Under the pieces are notes generated by a model. The model was not told where the DNA came from. It was given only the letters and a program-made list of their open reading frames with translations, and made no database searches. Positions 15,119 through 23,848 of a stretch of 56,495 bases of DNA are shown one piece after another. Each line of letters begins with the position of its first letter. The first letter of the stretch is position 1. The position numbers and the translations under genes are program-made. Source of the stretch: Streptomyces amritsarensis (GTDB lineage Bacteria; Actinomycetota; Actinomycetes; Streptomycetales; Streptomycetaceae). The DNA is taken from contig NZ_MQUR01000046.1 in the NCBI RefSeq assembly GCF_001953875.1, forward strand, positions 1 through 56,495. The letters run 5' to 3'.

Positions 15119-16554
15119 GCGAGCAGTTCCTCAAAGACGAGAAGCGCCCCACGACCCGTCACGTCGACGCCGGCGACACCGGCTACAGCAAGACCTTGAA
15201 ACCCCGCCACGTCAACATGATCGCCATCGGCGGCGCGATCGGTACCGGGCTCTTCCTCGGCGCGGGCGGACGCCTCGCCGAAGCCGGGCCCTCCCTGTTC
15301 ATCGCCTACGCCGTCTGCGGGATCTTCGCCTTCCTCGTGGTGCGCGCGCTCGGCGAGCTGGTCCTGTACCGGCCGTCCTCCGGCGCCTTCGTCTCCTACG
15401 CCCGGGAGTTCCTCGGGGAGAAGGGCGCGTACACCGCGGGCTGGATGTACTTCCTCAACTGGGCGACCACCGGCATCGCCGACATCACCGCCGTCGCCAC
15501 GTACGCCCACTACTGGCAGCTGTTCTCCGATGTGCCCCAGTGGGTGATCGCCCTCATAGCCCTGGCCGTGGTCCTCACCGTGAACCTCATCTCGGTGCGG
15601 ATCTTCGGCGAACTGGAGTTCTGGTTCGCCCTCGTCAAGGTGGGCGCCCTGGTCGTCTTCATGGGGATCGCGATCTTCCTCCTGGTGACCCGGCACCCCG
15701 TCGACGGAGCCGTCCCCGGCCCTGGCCTGATCACCGGTAACGGCGGGATCTTCCCCCACGGCCTGCTCCCCATGCTGCTGATCATCCAGGGCGTCGTCTT
15801 CGCCTACGCCTCCGTCGAGCTGGTCGGCGTCACGGCCGGCGAGACCGAGAAGCCCGAGGAGATCGTGCCGAAGGCGATCAACTCGATCATGTGGCGCGTG
15901 GGCCTCTTCTACGTCGGCTCGGTCGTCCTGCTGTCGATGCTGATGCCCTGGAGCAGCTACAGCGGGGCCCAGAGCCCGTTCGTGACCGTGCTCTCCCACA
16001 TCGGCGTCCCGGCGGCCGCCGACGTGATGAATCTGGTCGTGCTCACCGCGGCCATGTCCTCACTCAACTCCGGCCTCTACTCCACCGGCCGCATCCTGCG
16101 CTCGATGGCCGTCAACGGCTCCGCCCCGCAGTTCACCGCACGGCTCAGCCGGACCCAGGTCCCCTACGGCGGCATCCTCCTCACCAGCGGCATGTGCGTC
16201 CTGGGCGTCGGCCTCAACTTCGTGGTCCCCGCGGACGCGTTCGAGATCGTCCTCAACCTCGCGGCGCTCGGCATCCTCGCCACCTGGGGCATGATCATGG
16301 TCTGCCACCTCCTCTTCTGGCGGAAGACCCGCAGCGGCGAACTCACGCGCCCCTCCTACCGCCTGCCCGGCTCCCCCTGGACCGAACTCGTGACGCTGGC
16401 CTTCCTCGCCTCCGTCCTGGTCCTCATGTACGCCGACGGAGGCGCGGGGCGCACCACCGTGCTGTGCGTACCGCTGATCGCCGCGGCGCTGGTCGCCGGC
16501 TGGTACGCGGTCCGCGGCCGCGTGGCGCGCACCGCCGCCCGAAGCGACGGCTGA
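15115..16554 (+). CDS. ansP: Amino-acid permease, probably asparagine (AnsP-like)
   Basis: A 479-residue APC-superfamily permease with 12 predicted helices. The first helix carries the substrate-binding unwound motif GGAIGTGLFLGAG (residues about 38-50), followed by the AAT-family loop GPSLFIAYAVCG and the GELVLYRPSSGAFVSYAREF segment. It therefore belongs to the amino-acid transporter (AAT) group that includes asparagine, proline and D-Ala/D-Ser/Gly permeases. GTG 15115 overlaps the regulator stop. The asparaginase and aspartase genes immediately downstream make asparagine the best guess, so the symbol is context-based. Confidence 0.8.
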   Translation: MSEQFLKDEKRPTTRHVDAGDTGYSKTLKPRHVNMIAIGGAIGTGLFLGAGGRLAEAGPSLFIAYAVCGIFAFLVVRALGELVLYRPSSGAFVSYAREFLGEKGAYTAGWMYFLNWATTGIADITAVATYAHYWQLFSDVPQWVIALIALAVVLTVNLISVRIFGELEFWFALVKVGALVVFMGIAIFLLVTRHPVDGAVPGPGLITGNGGIFPHGLLPMLLIIQGVVFAYASVELVGVTAGETEKPEEIVPKAINSIMWRVGLFYVGSVVLLSMLMPWSSYSGAQSPFVTVLSHIGVPAAADVMNLVVLTAAMSSLNSGLYSTGRILRSMAVNGSAPQFTARLSRTQVPYGGILLTSGMCVLGVGLNFVVPADAFEIVLNLAALGILATWGMIMVCHLLFWRKTRSGELTRPSYRLPGSPWTELVTLAFLASVLVLMYADGGAGRTTVLCVPLIAAALVAGWYAVRGRVARTAARSDG

Positions 16555-16639
16555 GCCGGACGCCCGCCCGTCCGCCCAGGCCCGGGGGTGGCGGTCGCCA
16601 CCCCCGGTCAGCAGCGACCCACCACAGAACGAGGCAGTG

Positions 16640-17680
16640 ATGCGCAGCAGTTTCCCCGCGGACGCGCCCGCGATCCGCGAGCCCCGGCACGCCCCCGTCG
16701 CCCACGTCGTACGGGGCGGCATGATCGAGGGGGTCCACTACGGTTCCGTCGCCGTCCTCGACGGCGAGGGCGAAGTCCGGACGAGCATCGGGGACATCGA
16801 GGCCGCCTGCTATCCGCGCTCGGCGCTCAAGCCGGTCCAGGCCGTCGCCATGGTGCGGGCCGGCCTGCCGCTCGACGGAGCCCTGCTCGCCCTCGCGATG
16901 GGCAGTCACTCCGGGGAGGAGCACCACCTCGCGGGTGTCCGGCGGGTCCTGGAGCTGGCCGGTCTCACCGAGGCCGACCTGCGCAACGTCCCCGACCTGC
17001 CCTACGGCCCGGCCGTCCGGGACGCCTGGCTGCGCGAGGGCCGCGGGCCGTCCCGACTCGCCCAGAACTGTTCCGGCAAGCACGCGGCGATGCTGTATCT
17101 GTGCAAGCTGTCCGGGTGGCCCCTGGAAAGCTACCTCGACGCGGACCATCCGCTCCAGAGGGCGATCGCCGAGGTCGTCGAGGAGCTCACCGGCCGGCAC
17201 ATCGCGCACGTCACCGTCGACGGCTGCGGATCCCCGCTGTTCGCGGTGTCCCTGCACGGCCTGGCCCGTGCCGCCGCCCGCATCGCCACGGCGGCCCCGG
17301 ACACCGCCGAGCACCGCGTGGCGAACGCCCTGCGCCTCCACCCGGAGATGGCCTCCGGTACCGGGCGGGACACCGCCGCACTGATGCGCGCGGTGCCCGG
17401 GCTGCTGGCCAAGGACGGCTTCGAGGGCGTCCAGCTGGCCGCGCTGCCCGACGGGCGGGCCGTCGCCGTGAAGGTCGCCGACGGGGCCGACCGCGCGCGT
17501 ACGGTCGTGACGGCCGCCGCTCTGGCACGTGCGGGAGTCGAGCCCCGGCTGCTCGCCGGGTTCACGGGCGAGCCCGTGACCGGTGGCGGCCGGACCGTCG
17601 GCGGCATCCGGCCGGTAGCGGCCCTGAACCCGCCCGGCGCCCCCGTCACCGCAAACGCCACCGCCACCGCCACCGCCTGA
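16640..17680 (+). CDS. Asparaginase (type II, thermolabile-like family)
   Basis: Predicted 346-residue asparaginase of the Rhizobium-type PF06089 family, distinct from E. coli AnsA/AnsB. Family landmarks are SALKPVQAVAMV near residue 55, MGSHSGEEHH near 92, the NCSGKHAAML motif near 138 and the Gly-rich VDGCGSPLFAV near 195. It would convert asparagine to aspartate and ammonia in the cytoplasm. ATG 16640 is chosen over an adjacent GTG at 16637 because GAGG at 16631 is then better spaced. The C-terminus ends in a run of Ala/Thr repeats coded by GCCACC units. Confidence 0.88.
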   Translation: MRSSFPADAPAIREPRHAPVAHVVRGGMIEGVHYGSVAVLDGEGEVRTSIGDIEAACYPRSALKPVQAVAMVRAGLPLDGALLALAMGSHSGEEHHLAGVRRVLELAGLTEADLRNVPDLPYGPAVRDAWLREGRGPSRLAQNCSGKHAAMLYLCKLSGWPLESYLDADHPLQRAIAEVVEELTGRHIAHVTVDGCGSPLFAVSLHGLARAAARIATAAPDTAEHRVANALRLHPEMASGTGRDTAALMRAVPGLLAKDGFEGVQLAALPDGRAVAVKVADGADRARTVVTAAALARAGVEPRLLAGFTGEPVTGGGRTVGGIRPVAALNPPGAPVTANATATATA

Positions 17681-17741
17681 CCCCCGCCTGCCCCCGCACC
17701 ACCCTTTGATCCGCCCACCTCAGGAAGAGGATCCGCACACC

Positions 17742-19172
17742 GTGACCGCCGTGACCGCCGTGACCGCCGCCTCCAGCCGCCGTGAACACGACCTGATCGG
17801 GGACCGCGACGTCCCCGCCGACGCCTACTGGGGCGTCCACACCCTGCGCGCCACCGAGAACTTCCCCATCACCGGCACGCCCATCTCCACCTACCCGCAC
17901 CTGGTCGACGCCCTCGCCGCCGTCAAGGAGGCCGCGGCCCTCGCCAACGCGGAACTCGGCCTGCTGGAACCCGCGAAGGCGGCCGTCATCGTCGCCGCCT
18001 GCCAGGAGATCCGCGGCGGCGAGCTCCACGACCAGTTCGTCGTCGACGTGATCCAGGGCGGCGCCGGCACCTCGACCAACATGAACGCCAACGAGGTCAT
18101 CGCCAACCGCGCGCTGGAGCTGCTGGGCCACCGGAAGGGCGAGTACGGGCACCTGCACCCCAACGAGGACGTCAACCTCGGCCAGTCCACCAACGACGTC
18201 TACCCGACGGCCGTGCGGATCGCGACCGTCTTCGCGGTGCACGGTCTCCTCGACGCCATGGCCGTCCTGCAGAACGCCTTCGCCCGCAAGGCCGCCGAGT
18301 TCCACGATGTCCTGAAGATGGGCCGCACCCAGCTCCAGGACGCCGTGCCGATGACGCTCGGACAGGAGTTCTCCGCCTTCGCCGTCATGCTGGACGAGGA
18401 CCGCAGCCGGCTCGCGGAGGCCCTCGGACTCGTCCACGAGATCAACCTCGGCGCCACCGCCATCGGCACCGGTCTCAACGCCCCCGCCGGCTACGCCGAG
18501 GCCGCCCGCCGCCATCTCGCCGACATCACCGGCCTGCCCCTGGTCACCGCACCCAACCTGGTCGAAGCCACCCAGGACTGCGGCGCCTTCGTCCAGATGT
18601 CCGGCGTCCTCAAGCGCATCGCCGTCAAGCTGTCCAAGACCTGCAACGACCTGCGCCTGCTGTCCTCGGGGCCCCGCGCCGGATTCGGCGAGATCAACCT
18701 GCCCCCGGTCCAGGCCGGTTCCAGCATCATGCCCGGCAAGGTCAACCCCGTGATCCCCGAGGTCGTCAACCAGGTCGCCTTCGAGGTCATCGGCAACGAC
18801 ATCACGATCACCATGGCCGCCGAAGGCGGACAGCTCCAGCTCAACGCCTTCGAGCCGGTCATCCTGCATTCGCTGTCCAAGTCCGTCACTCACCTGCGCG
18901 CGGCCTGCCTGACCCTCGCAGAACGCTGCGTGAGCGGCATCACCGCCAACACCGAGATGCTGCGAGCCACCGTCGAGAACTCCATCGGCCTGGTGACCGC
19001 CCTGAACCCGCACATCGGATACACCGCCGCCACCGACATCGCCACGGAGGCCCTCGCCACCGGGCGGGGTGTGGCCGAGCTGGTTCTGGAACGGGGGCTG
19101 CTGCCGGCCGAGCGACTCGCCTCCCTGCTGCGCCCCGAGGTGCTCGCGGGAACCGGCCCGACCCGTCCCTGA
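17742..19172 (+). CDS. aspA: Aspartate ammonia-lyase (aspartase)
   Basis: A 476-residue member of the fumarase/aspartase superfamily with signature GSSIMPGKVNPVIPEV near residue 326, the GQSTNDVYPT motif near 150 and GRTQLQDAVP near 200. These mark aspartase rather than class II fumarase (QLQDA rather than HLQDA type and the TNMNANEVIANR segment). It deaminates aspartate to fumarate and ammonia, completing asparagine use. GTG 17742 is chosen because AGGAAGAGG lies 11-19 bases upstream. A TTG at 17706 would be the only longer start. A short repeat of GTGACCGCC units encodes the first residues. Confidence 0.9.
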   Translation: MTAVTAVTAASSRREHDLIGDRDVPADAYWGVHTLRATENFPITGTPISTYPHLVDALAAVKEAAALANAELGLLEPAKAAVIVAACQEIRGGELHDQFVVDVIQGGAGTSTNMNANEVIANRALELLGHRKGEYGHLHPNEDVNLGQSTNDVYPTAVRIATVFAVHGLLDAMAVLQNAFARKAAEFHDVLKMGRTQLQDAVPMTLGQEFSAFAVMLDEDRSRLAEALGLVHEINLGATAIGTGLNAPAGYAEAARRHLADITGLPLVTAPNLVEATQDCGAFVQMSGVLKRIAVKLSKTCNDLRLLSSGPRAGFGEINLPPVQAGSSIMPGKVNPVIPEVVNQVAFEVIGNDITITMAAEGGQLQLNAFEPVILHSLSKSVTHLRAACLTLAERCVSGITANTEMLRATVENSIGLVTALNPHIGYTAATDIATEALATGRGVAELVLERGLLPAERLASLLRPEVLAGTGPTRP

Positions 19173-19179
19173 CCGGTCC

Positions 19180-19203
19180 GGCACCGGCACCGGCACCGGC
19201 ACC
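19180..19203. repeat. GGCACC hexamer, four copies
   Basis: Four perfect tandem copies of GGCACC lie directly after the aspartase stop, followed by degenerate GGGTC-type repeats to about 19250. The run can fold on itself and could help end transcription. No clear terminator is present. Confidence 0.8.
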
Positions 19204-19529
19204 GGGTCTGGGTCCCGGTCAGGGTCCGGGTCCGGGGTCGGCTCCCGGTCAGAGTCCGCCCGGTCGGAGCGCGGGGTGCAGCGGGTGGCCTGGTCGTGCG
19301 GGGCGGCTACGGCCCGAGGCGGCGACGCCCACGATAGCCGCCGAGCACCTCCCGGTCGCCGCGCCGACGTCGGCCAGCGCCTGAGGCCGCGACGGCGTCT
19401 CGGGTGCCGGCCGCCGACGATGGGTGGCTGCCTCTGGGTGAGGGGGCCCGGGGTTGCGGTGTCGTCGCGGGAGGACTGCGCGGCAACCGGCGCCCCGCGC
19501 GGTGCGTACCGCGAGGCCCCCGCTGGTGG

Positions 19530-20006
19530 TCAGGCGTGCTTGTCCGCGGGGTGGTGGGTGGGCTGGACCGACCAGGTCGGGGGTTCGTCGTTGCCCGACT
19601 CCTCGTCGCTTTCCGCGTCGGCGGAGGTTGCGTGGATCTTGCCCGGGGCGTGGTGGACCGGGGCGTAGACGGCGTAGAGCTGCATGGGCTCGTCCCCGGT
19701 GTTGGTGATGTTGTGCCACGTGCCGGCGGGTACGAAGACCGCCCAGCCGTCCTCGACCTCCTGATCGAAGTCGAGGCGGTCCTTCGCGCTGCCCATCTGG
19801 ACGCGGCCGCGGCCCGCGTCGAGCCGGAGGAACTGGTCGGTCTCCGGGTGCGCCTCCAGGCCGATGTCCTCGCCCACCGGAATCGACATGAGGGTCAGCT
19901 GGAGGTACTTCCCGGACCAGGCGACCGAGCGGTAGTTGGTGTTCGCCAGCGTCGCCTGCTCGAGGTCGAAACTCTGAGGTTCGGGCCCGATGTCCTTGAT
20001 GGTCAT
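19530..20006 (-). CDS. Small cupin-fold protein
   Basis: A 158-residue single cupin domain. Motif 1 is reduced to LEAHPETDQFLRLDAGRG, with one His, one Glu and Gln, and motif 2 is VFVPAGTWHNITNTG with the conserved His. Metal binding is therefore plausible. The last 30 residues are acidic and unstructured (SADAESDEESGNDE). It resembles the mannose-6-phosphate-isomerase-like cupins of unknown substrate common in actinomycetes. ATG 20006 is preceded by GGGAGAG. No neighbour suggests a pathway. Confidence 0.8.
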   Translation of the reverse strand: MTIKDIGPEPQSFDLEQATLANTNYRSVAWSGKYLQLTLMSIPVGEDIGLEAHPETDQFLRLDAGRGRVQMGSAKDRLDFDQEVEDGWAVFVPAGTWHNITNTGDEPMQLYAVYAPVHHAPGKIHATSADAESDEESGNDEPPTWSVQPTHHPADKHA

Positions 20007-20458
20007 GCTTCTCTCCCGGTCGACGGAGGTGGTACGCCTTCAGGCACAGGTCTTGTGCCGGGCCAACCCTTCCAGACCGACCGGGCTGTTCCGGCCCGAC
20101 GCCAGTGGCACTGTGAGCCTTTGGTGGTTCTGCGATGTCAGCGGGTGAGCCTGAGCGCCCGGCATGCCGGATGGGTGCGTCGGGCCTGGCCAGGGACGTC
20201 ACGCCCCGGGGGGGCTGCGCCATTGCGTTCCACAGGGGGCGGATGCGGGTGACCGCCCTGTACGACAAGCTTATGAACGTCTGACGCAATGATCTCCAAG
20301 GCGGTTGGATCACTCAGGGACTGATGATCCGGGGTGCGCGCAGGCGGTTCGGTCGAAGCCTGGGCAAGGCGACGGCGAGTGGTGGGCGGTGCACGCTGAA
20401 CCGCGGAGAACGTAAATGCGTCGACAGGGCCCCTCGGCACCCGGCACAGTGCCCACCC
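20007..20458. other. Divergent intergenic region
   Basis: This 450-base gap lies between the cupin and methyltransferase genes. It holds the promoters of both, but no clear -35/-10 pair or operator stands out. A patch at 20255-20310 is less GC-rich than its surroundings and contains TTGCGTCAGACGTTC-like sequence on the minus strand. An open frame there has no start signal or recognisable product. Confidence 0.5.
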
Positions 20459-21199
20459 ATGACGAGTAGTGAACTGTGGACCCGCGCGACCGCTGACCGC
20501 TACGACGCCGAGGAAGCCGAGGCGTCGTCGGCTGCCGTTCTCGGACCGACCCTCGCCTTCCTCGCCGAGCTCGCCGGAGACGGCCGGGCTCTGGAGTTCG
20601 CTATCGGCACCGGGCGGGTGGGAGTCCCGCTCCGGGAACGCGGCGTGCCGGTGGTGGGCATCGAACTGTCCGAGCACATGGCAGCGGTACTGCGGCGCAA
20701 GGTCGACGAGGGCACCCTCCCGGTAGTCATCGGGGACATGGCCACCACCGTCGTCGCCGGCGGGTTCACCCTGGTCTACCTCGTCTACAACACCATCACG
20801 AACCTGCTCACACAGGACGAGCAGGTCGAGTGCTTCCGCAACGCCGCACGCCATCTGGAGCCCGGCGGCCGGTTCGTCATCGAGCTGGGTGTGCCGCCGC
20901 TGCGGTTCCTGCCGCCCGGCCAGGTCGCGGTGCCGTTCGACGTCTCCGATCAGCATCTCGGCTTCGACACCTTCGACCTGGTCGAGCAGACTCTCGTCTC
21001 GCACCACTTCACCCGCGACGGCGACGACGGCCGCTACCGCCGCGAAAACTCCCGGCACCGGTACGCCTGGCCGGCGGAGCTCGACCCGATGGCGCGGATC
21101 GCTGGGCTCGAGCTGGAGCGTCGCGTTGCGGACTGGGACGGGTCTTCGTTCACCCAGGACTCCGCGAAGCACGTCTCCGTGTGGCGCAAGCCGGCCTGA
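20459..21199 (+). CDS. Class I SAM-dependent methyltransferase
   Basis: A 246-residue methyltransferase. The SAM-binding loop ALEFAIGTGRVGVPL (about residues 44-58) is followed by an acidic strand end in VVGIELSEHM. A motif II-like segment FTLVYLVYNTITNL is near residue 100, then RHLEPGGRFVIELGVP. It matches the small unknown-substrate methyltransferases (methyltransf_25 type) of actinomycetes. ATG 20459 is preferred because translation from an upstream ATG would add 45 residues of basic, non-conserved-looking sequence. No ribosome binding site is strong. It is not obviously in an operon. Confidence 0.8.
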   Translation: MTSSELWTRATADRYDAEEAEASSAAVLGPTLAFLAELAGDGRALEFAIGTGRVGVPLRERGVPVVGIELSEHMAAVLRRKVDEGTLPVVIGDMATTVVAGGFTLVYLVYNTITNLLTQDEQVECFRNAARHLEPGGRFVIELGVPPLRFLPPGQVAVPFDVSDQHLGFDTFDLVEQTLVSHHFTRDGDDGRYRRENSRHRYAWPAELDPMARIAGLELERRVADWDGSSFTQDSAKHVSVWRKPA

Positions 21200-21314
21200 G
21201 GTCGGCCACGGGCCATCAACGTTGGCCGTCCCTGTCTCGGGCTTCTCTGGGGAGTTCAGGCGTCGCGAGCAGGCCGGTGCGCCGACGCCCAGGGCAGACT
21301 CCGTGGTGCCGCCG

Positions 21315-22430
21315 TCACCGCAGTCCGCTGTAGGCAGCCATGACGAGCTCCATGCCGCGGTTGTCGTCCTGCCGGTCCCGGTCGATCATCTGGTTCATCA
21401 CGTAGGCCACGGTCATTCGTGCGCCAGGGTCGCTCACCACCAGCGAGCCGCCCCACCCGCCCCACCCGAAGGTGCCGCCGAAGCCGCCGAATCCCACCGT
21501 CCACGACACAGGTGTCCGCAGCACACGGTCATCGCCGCGGAACACCTCCTGCCAGGCAGGCTCGCACCCTTGGGACGACAGCAGCCGCACGCCCGCGGCC
21601 GACCCGTGGTTCGCCAGAACCGACTGGACGAGAGCAACCGACCGGGCATTGCCGAAGCCGTTCACCGCCGGGATCTGGGCACGCCGCCAGGCCACGGAGT
21701 TGACGTCCTTGACCCGGACCGCCGGACCTGCGGACTCCCGGCGCACGCCATCCGCCCCCAGCGGCGCACCGGCAGTGAACTCGTCGGTCAGCGGCAACGG
21801 CGCGATGAGCGGAGCGACACGGCAGTCATGCTCGGCGGACAGCCCAAAATGGAAGTCGGCACCGAGCGGCCCCGCAACCTCCTGCGCGAAATACTCGCCC
21901 AGGCTGCGGCCCGTGACACGACGCACGATCTCCCCGACCAGGAACCCGAAAGTGAGCGCGTGATAGCCGGCAGCCGTCCCCGGCTCCCACTCCGGGGCCT
22001 GCGCGGCCAGCCCCGCCGTCACCGTGTCCCAGTCGTACAGCTCCTCGACCGCAGCAGGCCCGGCGAGGTCCGGCAGTCCCGCAGTGTGCGACAGCACATG
22101 GCGCACCAGTACGTTCTCCTTGCCGGCCGCCGCGAACTCGGGCCAGTACGCGGCGACCGGCGCGGACAGGTCAAGCTCGCCCCGATCGGCCAGGAGCAGC
22201 GCGCACAGGGCCGTCATGTTCTTGCTCGTCGAATTCACAGCGGTCAGGGTGTCGCGGCCCCACCCGGCCGAACGACCCACGTCGGCGTACCCGCCCCAGA
22301 GGTCGACCACCGGCTCGCCGTCCAGAAAGACGGCGGCCGAGGCGCCCACGTCGCACGTGCCCAGCAAACCTGCGAACACCTCACGAACCGCGGCGAAGCG
22401 CAGCTCACACGAACCCTCGATATCCGTCAT
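21315..22430 (-). CDS. Serine hydrolase, beta-lactamase/EstB type
   Basis: A 371-residue class C beta-lactamase-fold protein. The active-site Ser and Lys are in NSTSKNMTAL near residue 69. The second catalytic Tyr is in GYHALTFGFL near 167, in the Y-x-x-T form seen in EstB-like esterases. The third motif is WGGWGGS near the C-terminus rather than KTG, as in esterases. There is no signal peptide, so it is probably a cytoplasmic esterase or peptidase rather than a resistance enzyme. ATG 22430 has GAGG nearby upstream. Confidence 0.85.
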   Translation of the reverse strand: MTDIEGSCELRFAAVREVFAGLLGTCDVGASAAVFLDGEPVVDLWGGYADVGRSAGWGRDTLTAVNSTSKNMTALCALLLADRGELDLSAPVAAYWPEFAAAGKENVLVRHVLSHTAGLPDLAGPAAVEELYDWDTVTAGLAAQAPEWEPGTAAGYHALTFGFLVGEIVRRVTGRSLGEYFAQEVAGPLGADFHFGLSAEHDCRVAPLIAPLPLTDEFTAGAPLGADGVRRESAGPAVRVKDVNSVAWRRAQIPAVNGFGNARSVALVQSVLANHGSAAGVRLLSSQGCEPAWQEVFRGDDRVLRTPVSWTVGFGGFGGTFGWGGWGGSLVVSDPGARMTVAYVMNQMIDRDRQDDNRGMELVMAAYSGLR

Positions 22431-22794
22431 GGACACAACCTCACGCACCCCACAGGCCACCGCCCGACTTTTCCCGCACCACCTTTGTCGGGCCGGGCGC
22501 CCCGACAGGGGGAAGGTGCCGAACGCGCCGGACGCGGGACCCATGCAACACAGTCGGCGACGTGGATCCGGAAGAGGCCGACCCGGCATCCGGGCCCCGC
22601 GCCGTCGCGGCTGCGGCAGCGCATGCCCTGGTGATGAGCACCGGGCATGAGCCGCCGCCCGCGGACGTCAGCGTCGACCTCTCGCAGCGGTGTCGGAGCC
22701 ACCCGATGGCGCACGGACGGCTGCGGGGCCGGGGTCAACGCCAAGGCCGAGGCCGAGGAAGAGGCCACGCAGCAGACGAGAAGCCCCACATGGC
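22431..22794. other. Gap with no convincing gene
   Basis: Between two minus-strand genes. It contains imperfect GGCCGA repeats at about 22745-22765 but no recognisable coding sequence or clear terminator on either strand. It must carry the promoter of the serine hydrolase gene. Confidence 0.5.
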
Positions 22795-23754
22795 TCACGC
22801 AACGCTGCTCGTCGCCGCGGTCGTTGGCGCACGCCGCCGGCCCGGGTCGCCGACCTGGCCGCGGTGCAGGTCGGCGTACAGCACGTGGTGGTCCGAGTAC
22901 GGGCTGGGGCGGACGTGGTGCGTGCCCGAGGTGATGCCGCGCAGGAACACGTAGTCGAACTTGCTGTGCCAGTCGGTGGTCGCCGTACAGGCGTCCGTGT
23001 CCGCGTCCGTGTCTGCCTCCCCGTCCCCGTCCCCGTCCGCGTCTGTGTCGGTGGTCGAGGGGTGGCAGCCGGGATGTGTGTCCGCGGCCAGGGCCCACAT
23101 CGGGGTGAGTTCGGGCGCGTGCGGCACGGCGTTGAAGTCGCCGAGGACGATCGCATGGTCGTGGCGGGCGACTTCAACGGCGAGTACCTCGATCTGGCCC
23201 GCCCGCACCTCGCCCTGCCGGCGTTCGGCGAGGTGGGTGTTGAAGACGCGGACGGGTCGGCCGCCCACCGACGTGGTGACGGCCAGGTAGCCGCGGTCCT
23301 CGGAGCCGCCGTCGGGGTATTCGACGCTCACCCGGTCGGTCATCGGCGCCGCCGAGAGGATCGCCTGGCCGTAGCCGCCCGGGCGCCACGGCAGCCCCCC
23401 GCAGCGGTTCCAGTTCCGCAGGACCGTTCCGTACTCGACCCGGTAGACCAGCCCGTAGACCTCGTCCAGGTACCTGCGGATCCGCTCGACGTCGCGTACG
23501 CACGCCTCCTGCAGGGCGATGACCTGCGGCGCGTACGTGGCGATCTCCGTCGCCCGCCCGAAGTTGTGCTTGCTTCCGCACGGGTTGCAGATGTTCCACG
23601 TGCCGACCCGGCCCGGTACGACCGCCTCGGCAGCGTCGGACGGCAGCGGCCTGGCCAGGGGGAGGCCGCTGCTCGGTGCGCCGGCGCCTTGGAGCAGCAC
23701 GATGCAGGCCGCGGTCATCGCGCCTGCGGCCCACCGCGCGCCCTTGCTCGGCAC
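22795..23754 (-). CDS. Secreted endonuclease/exonuclease/phosphatase-family protein
   Basis: A 319-residue EEP-fold protein. The N-terminal 30 residues form a signal peptide (basic start, then AAGAMTAACIVLLQGAG). Catalytic landmarks are VGTWNICN, then ALQEACV, then VFNTHLAERR, then VLGDFNAVP, and finally YSDHHVLYADL with the catalytic Asp-His. It would hydrolyse phosphodiester bonds outside the cell, perhaps DNA or sphingomyelin-like lipids. Between GDFNA and SDHH sits an acidic Asp/Thr/Gly-rich insert encoded by a hexanucleotide repeat. GTG 23754 is chosen because AGGGAGG lies five bases upstream. An ATG 27 bases earlier would lack a site. Confidence 0.85.
   Translation of the reverse strand: MPSKGARWAAGAMTAACIVLLQGAGAPSSGLPLARPLPSDAAEAVVPGRVGTWNICNPCGSKHNFGRATEIATYAPQVIALQEACVRDVERIRRYLDEVYGLVYRVEYGTVLRNWNRCGGLPWRPGGYGQAILSAAPMTDRVSVEYPDGGSEDRGYLAVTTSVGGRPVRVFNTHLAERRQGEVRAGQIEVLAVEVARHDHAIVLGDFNAVPHAPELTPMWALAADTHPGCHPSTTDTDADGDGDGEADTDADTDACTATTDWHSKFDYVFLRGITSGTHHVRPSPYSDHHVLYADLHRGQVGDPGRRRAPTTAATSSVA
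22991..23052. repeat. Degenerate hexanucleotide repeat inside nuclease gene
   Basis: About ten six-base units of GTCCGT/GTCCCC type (plus strand), read on the minus strand as alternating Asp-Thr, Asp-Ala and Asp-Gly codons. All units keep the reading frame. Slippage would change the insert by two residues at a time without a frameshift. Confidence 0.85.
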
Positions 23755-23848
23755 GATCGCCTCCCTGGAGTGGACGCACATCTTCCCACGATCCCCCCGA
23801 CCCGATATCGAGGTGCTTGCCGTCCGGTCCGTCCGGCATCATCACGGC

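Noticed and set aside
20324..20458. N-terminal extension of the methyltransferase from ATG 20324
   Set aside because: The added residues are basic and irregular, and the methyltransferase homology begins after ATG 20459.
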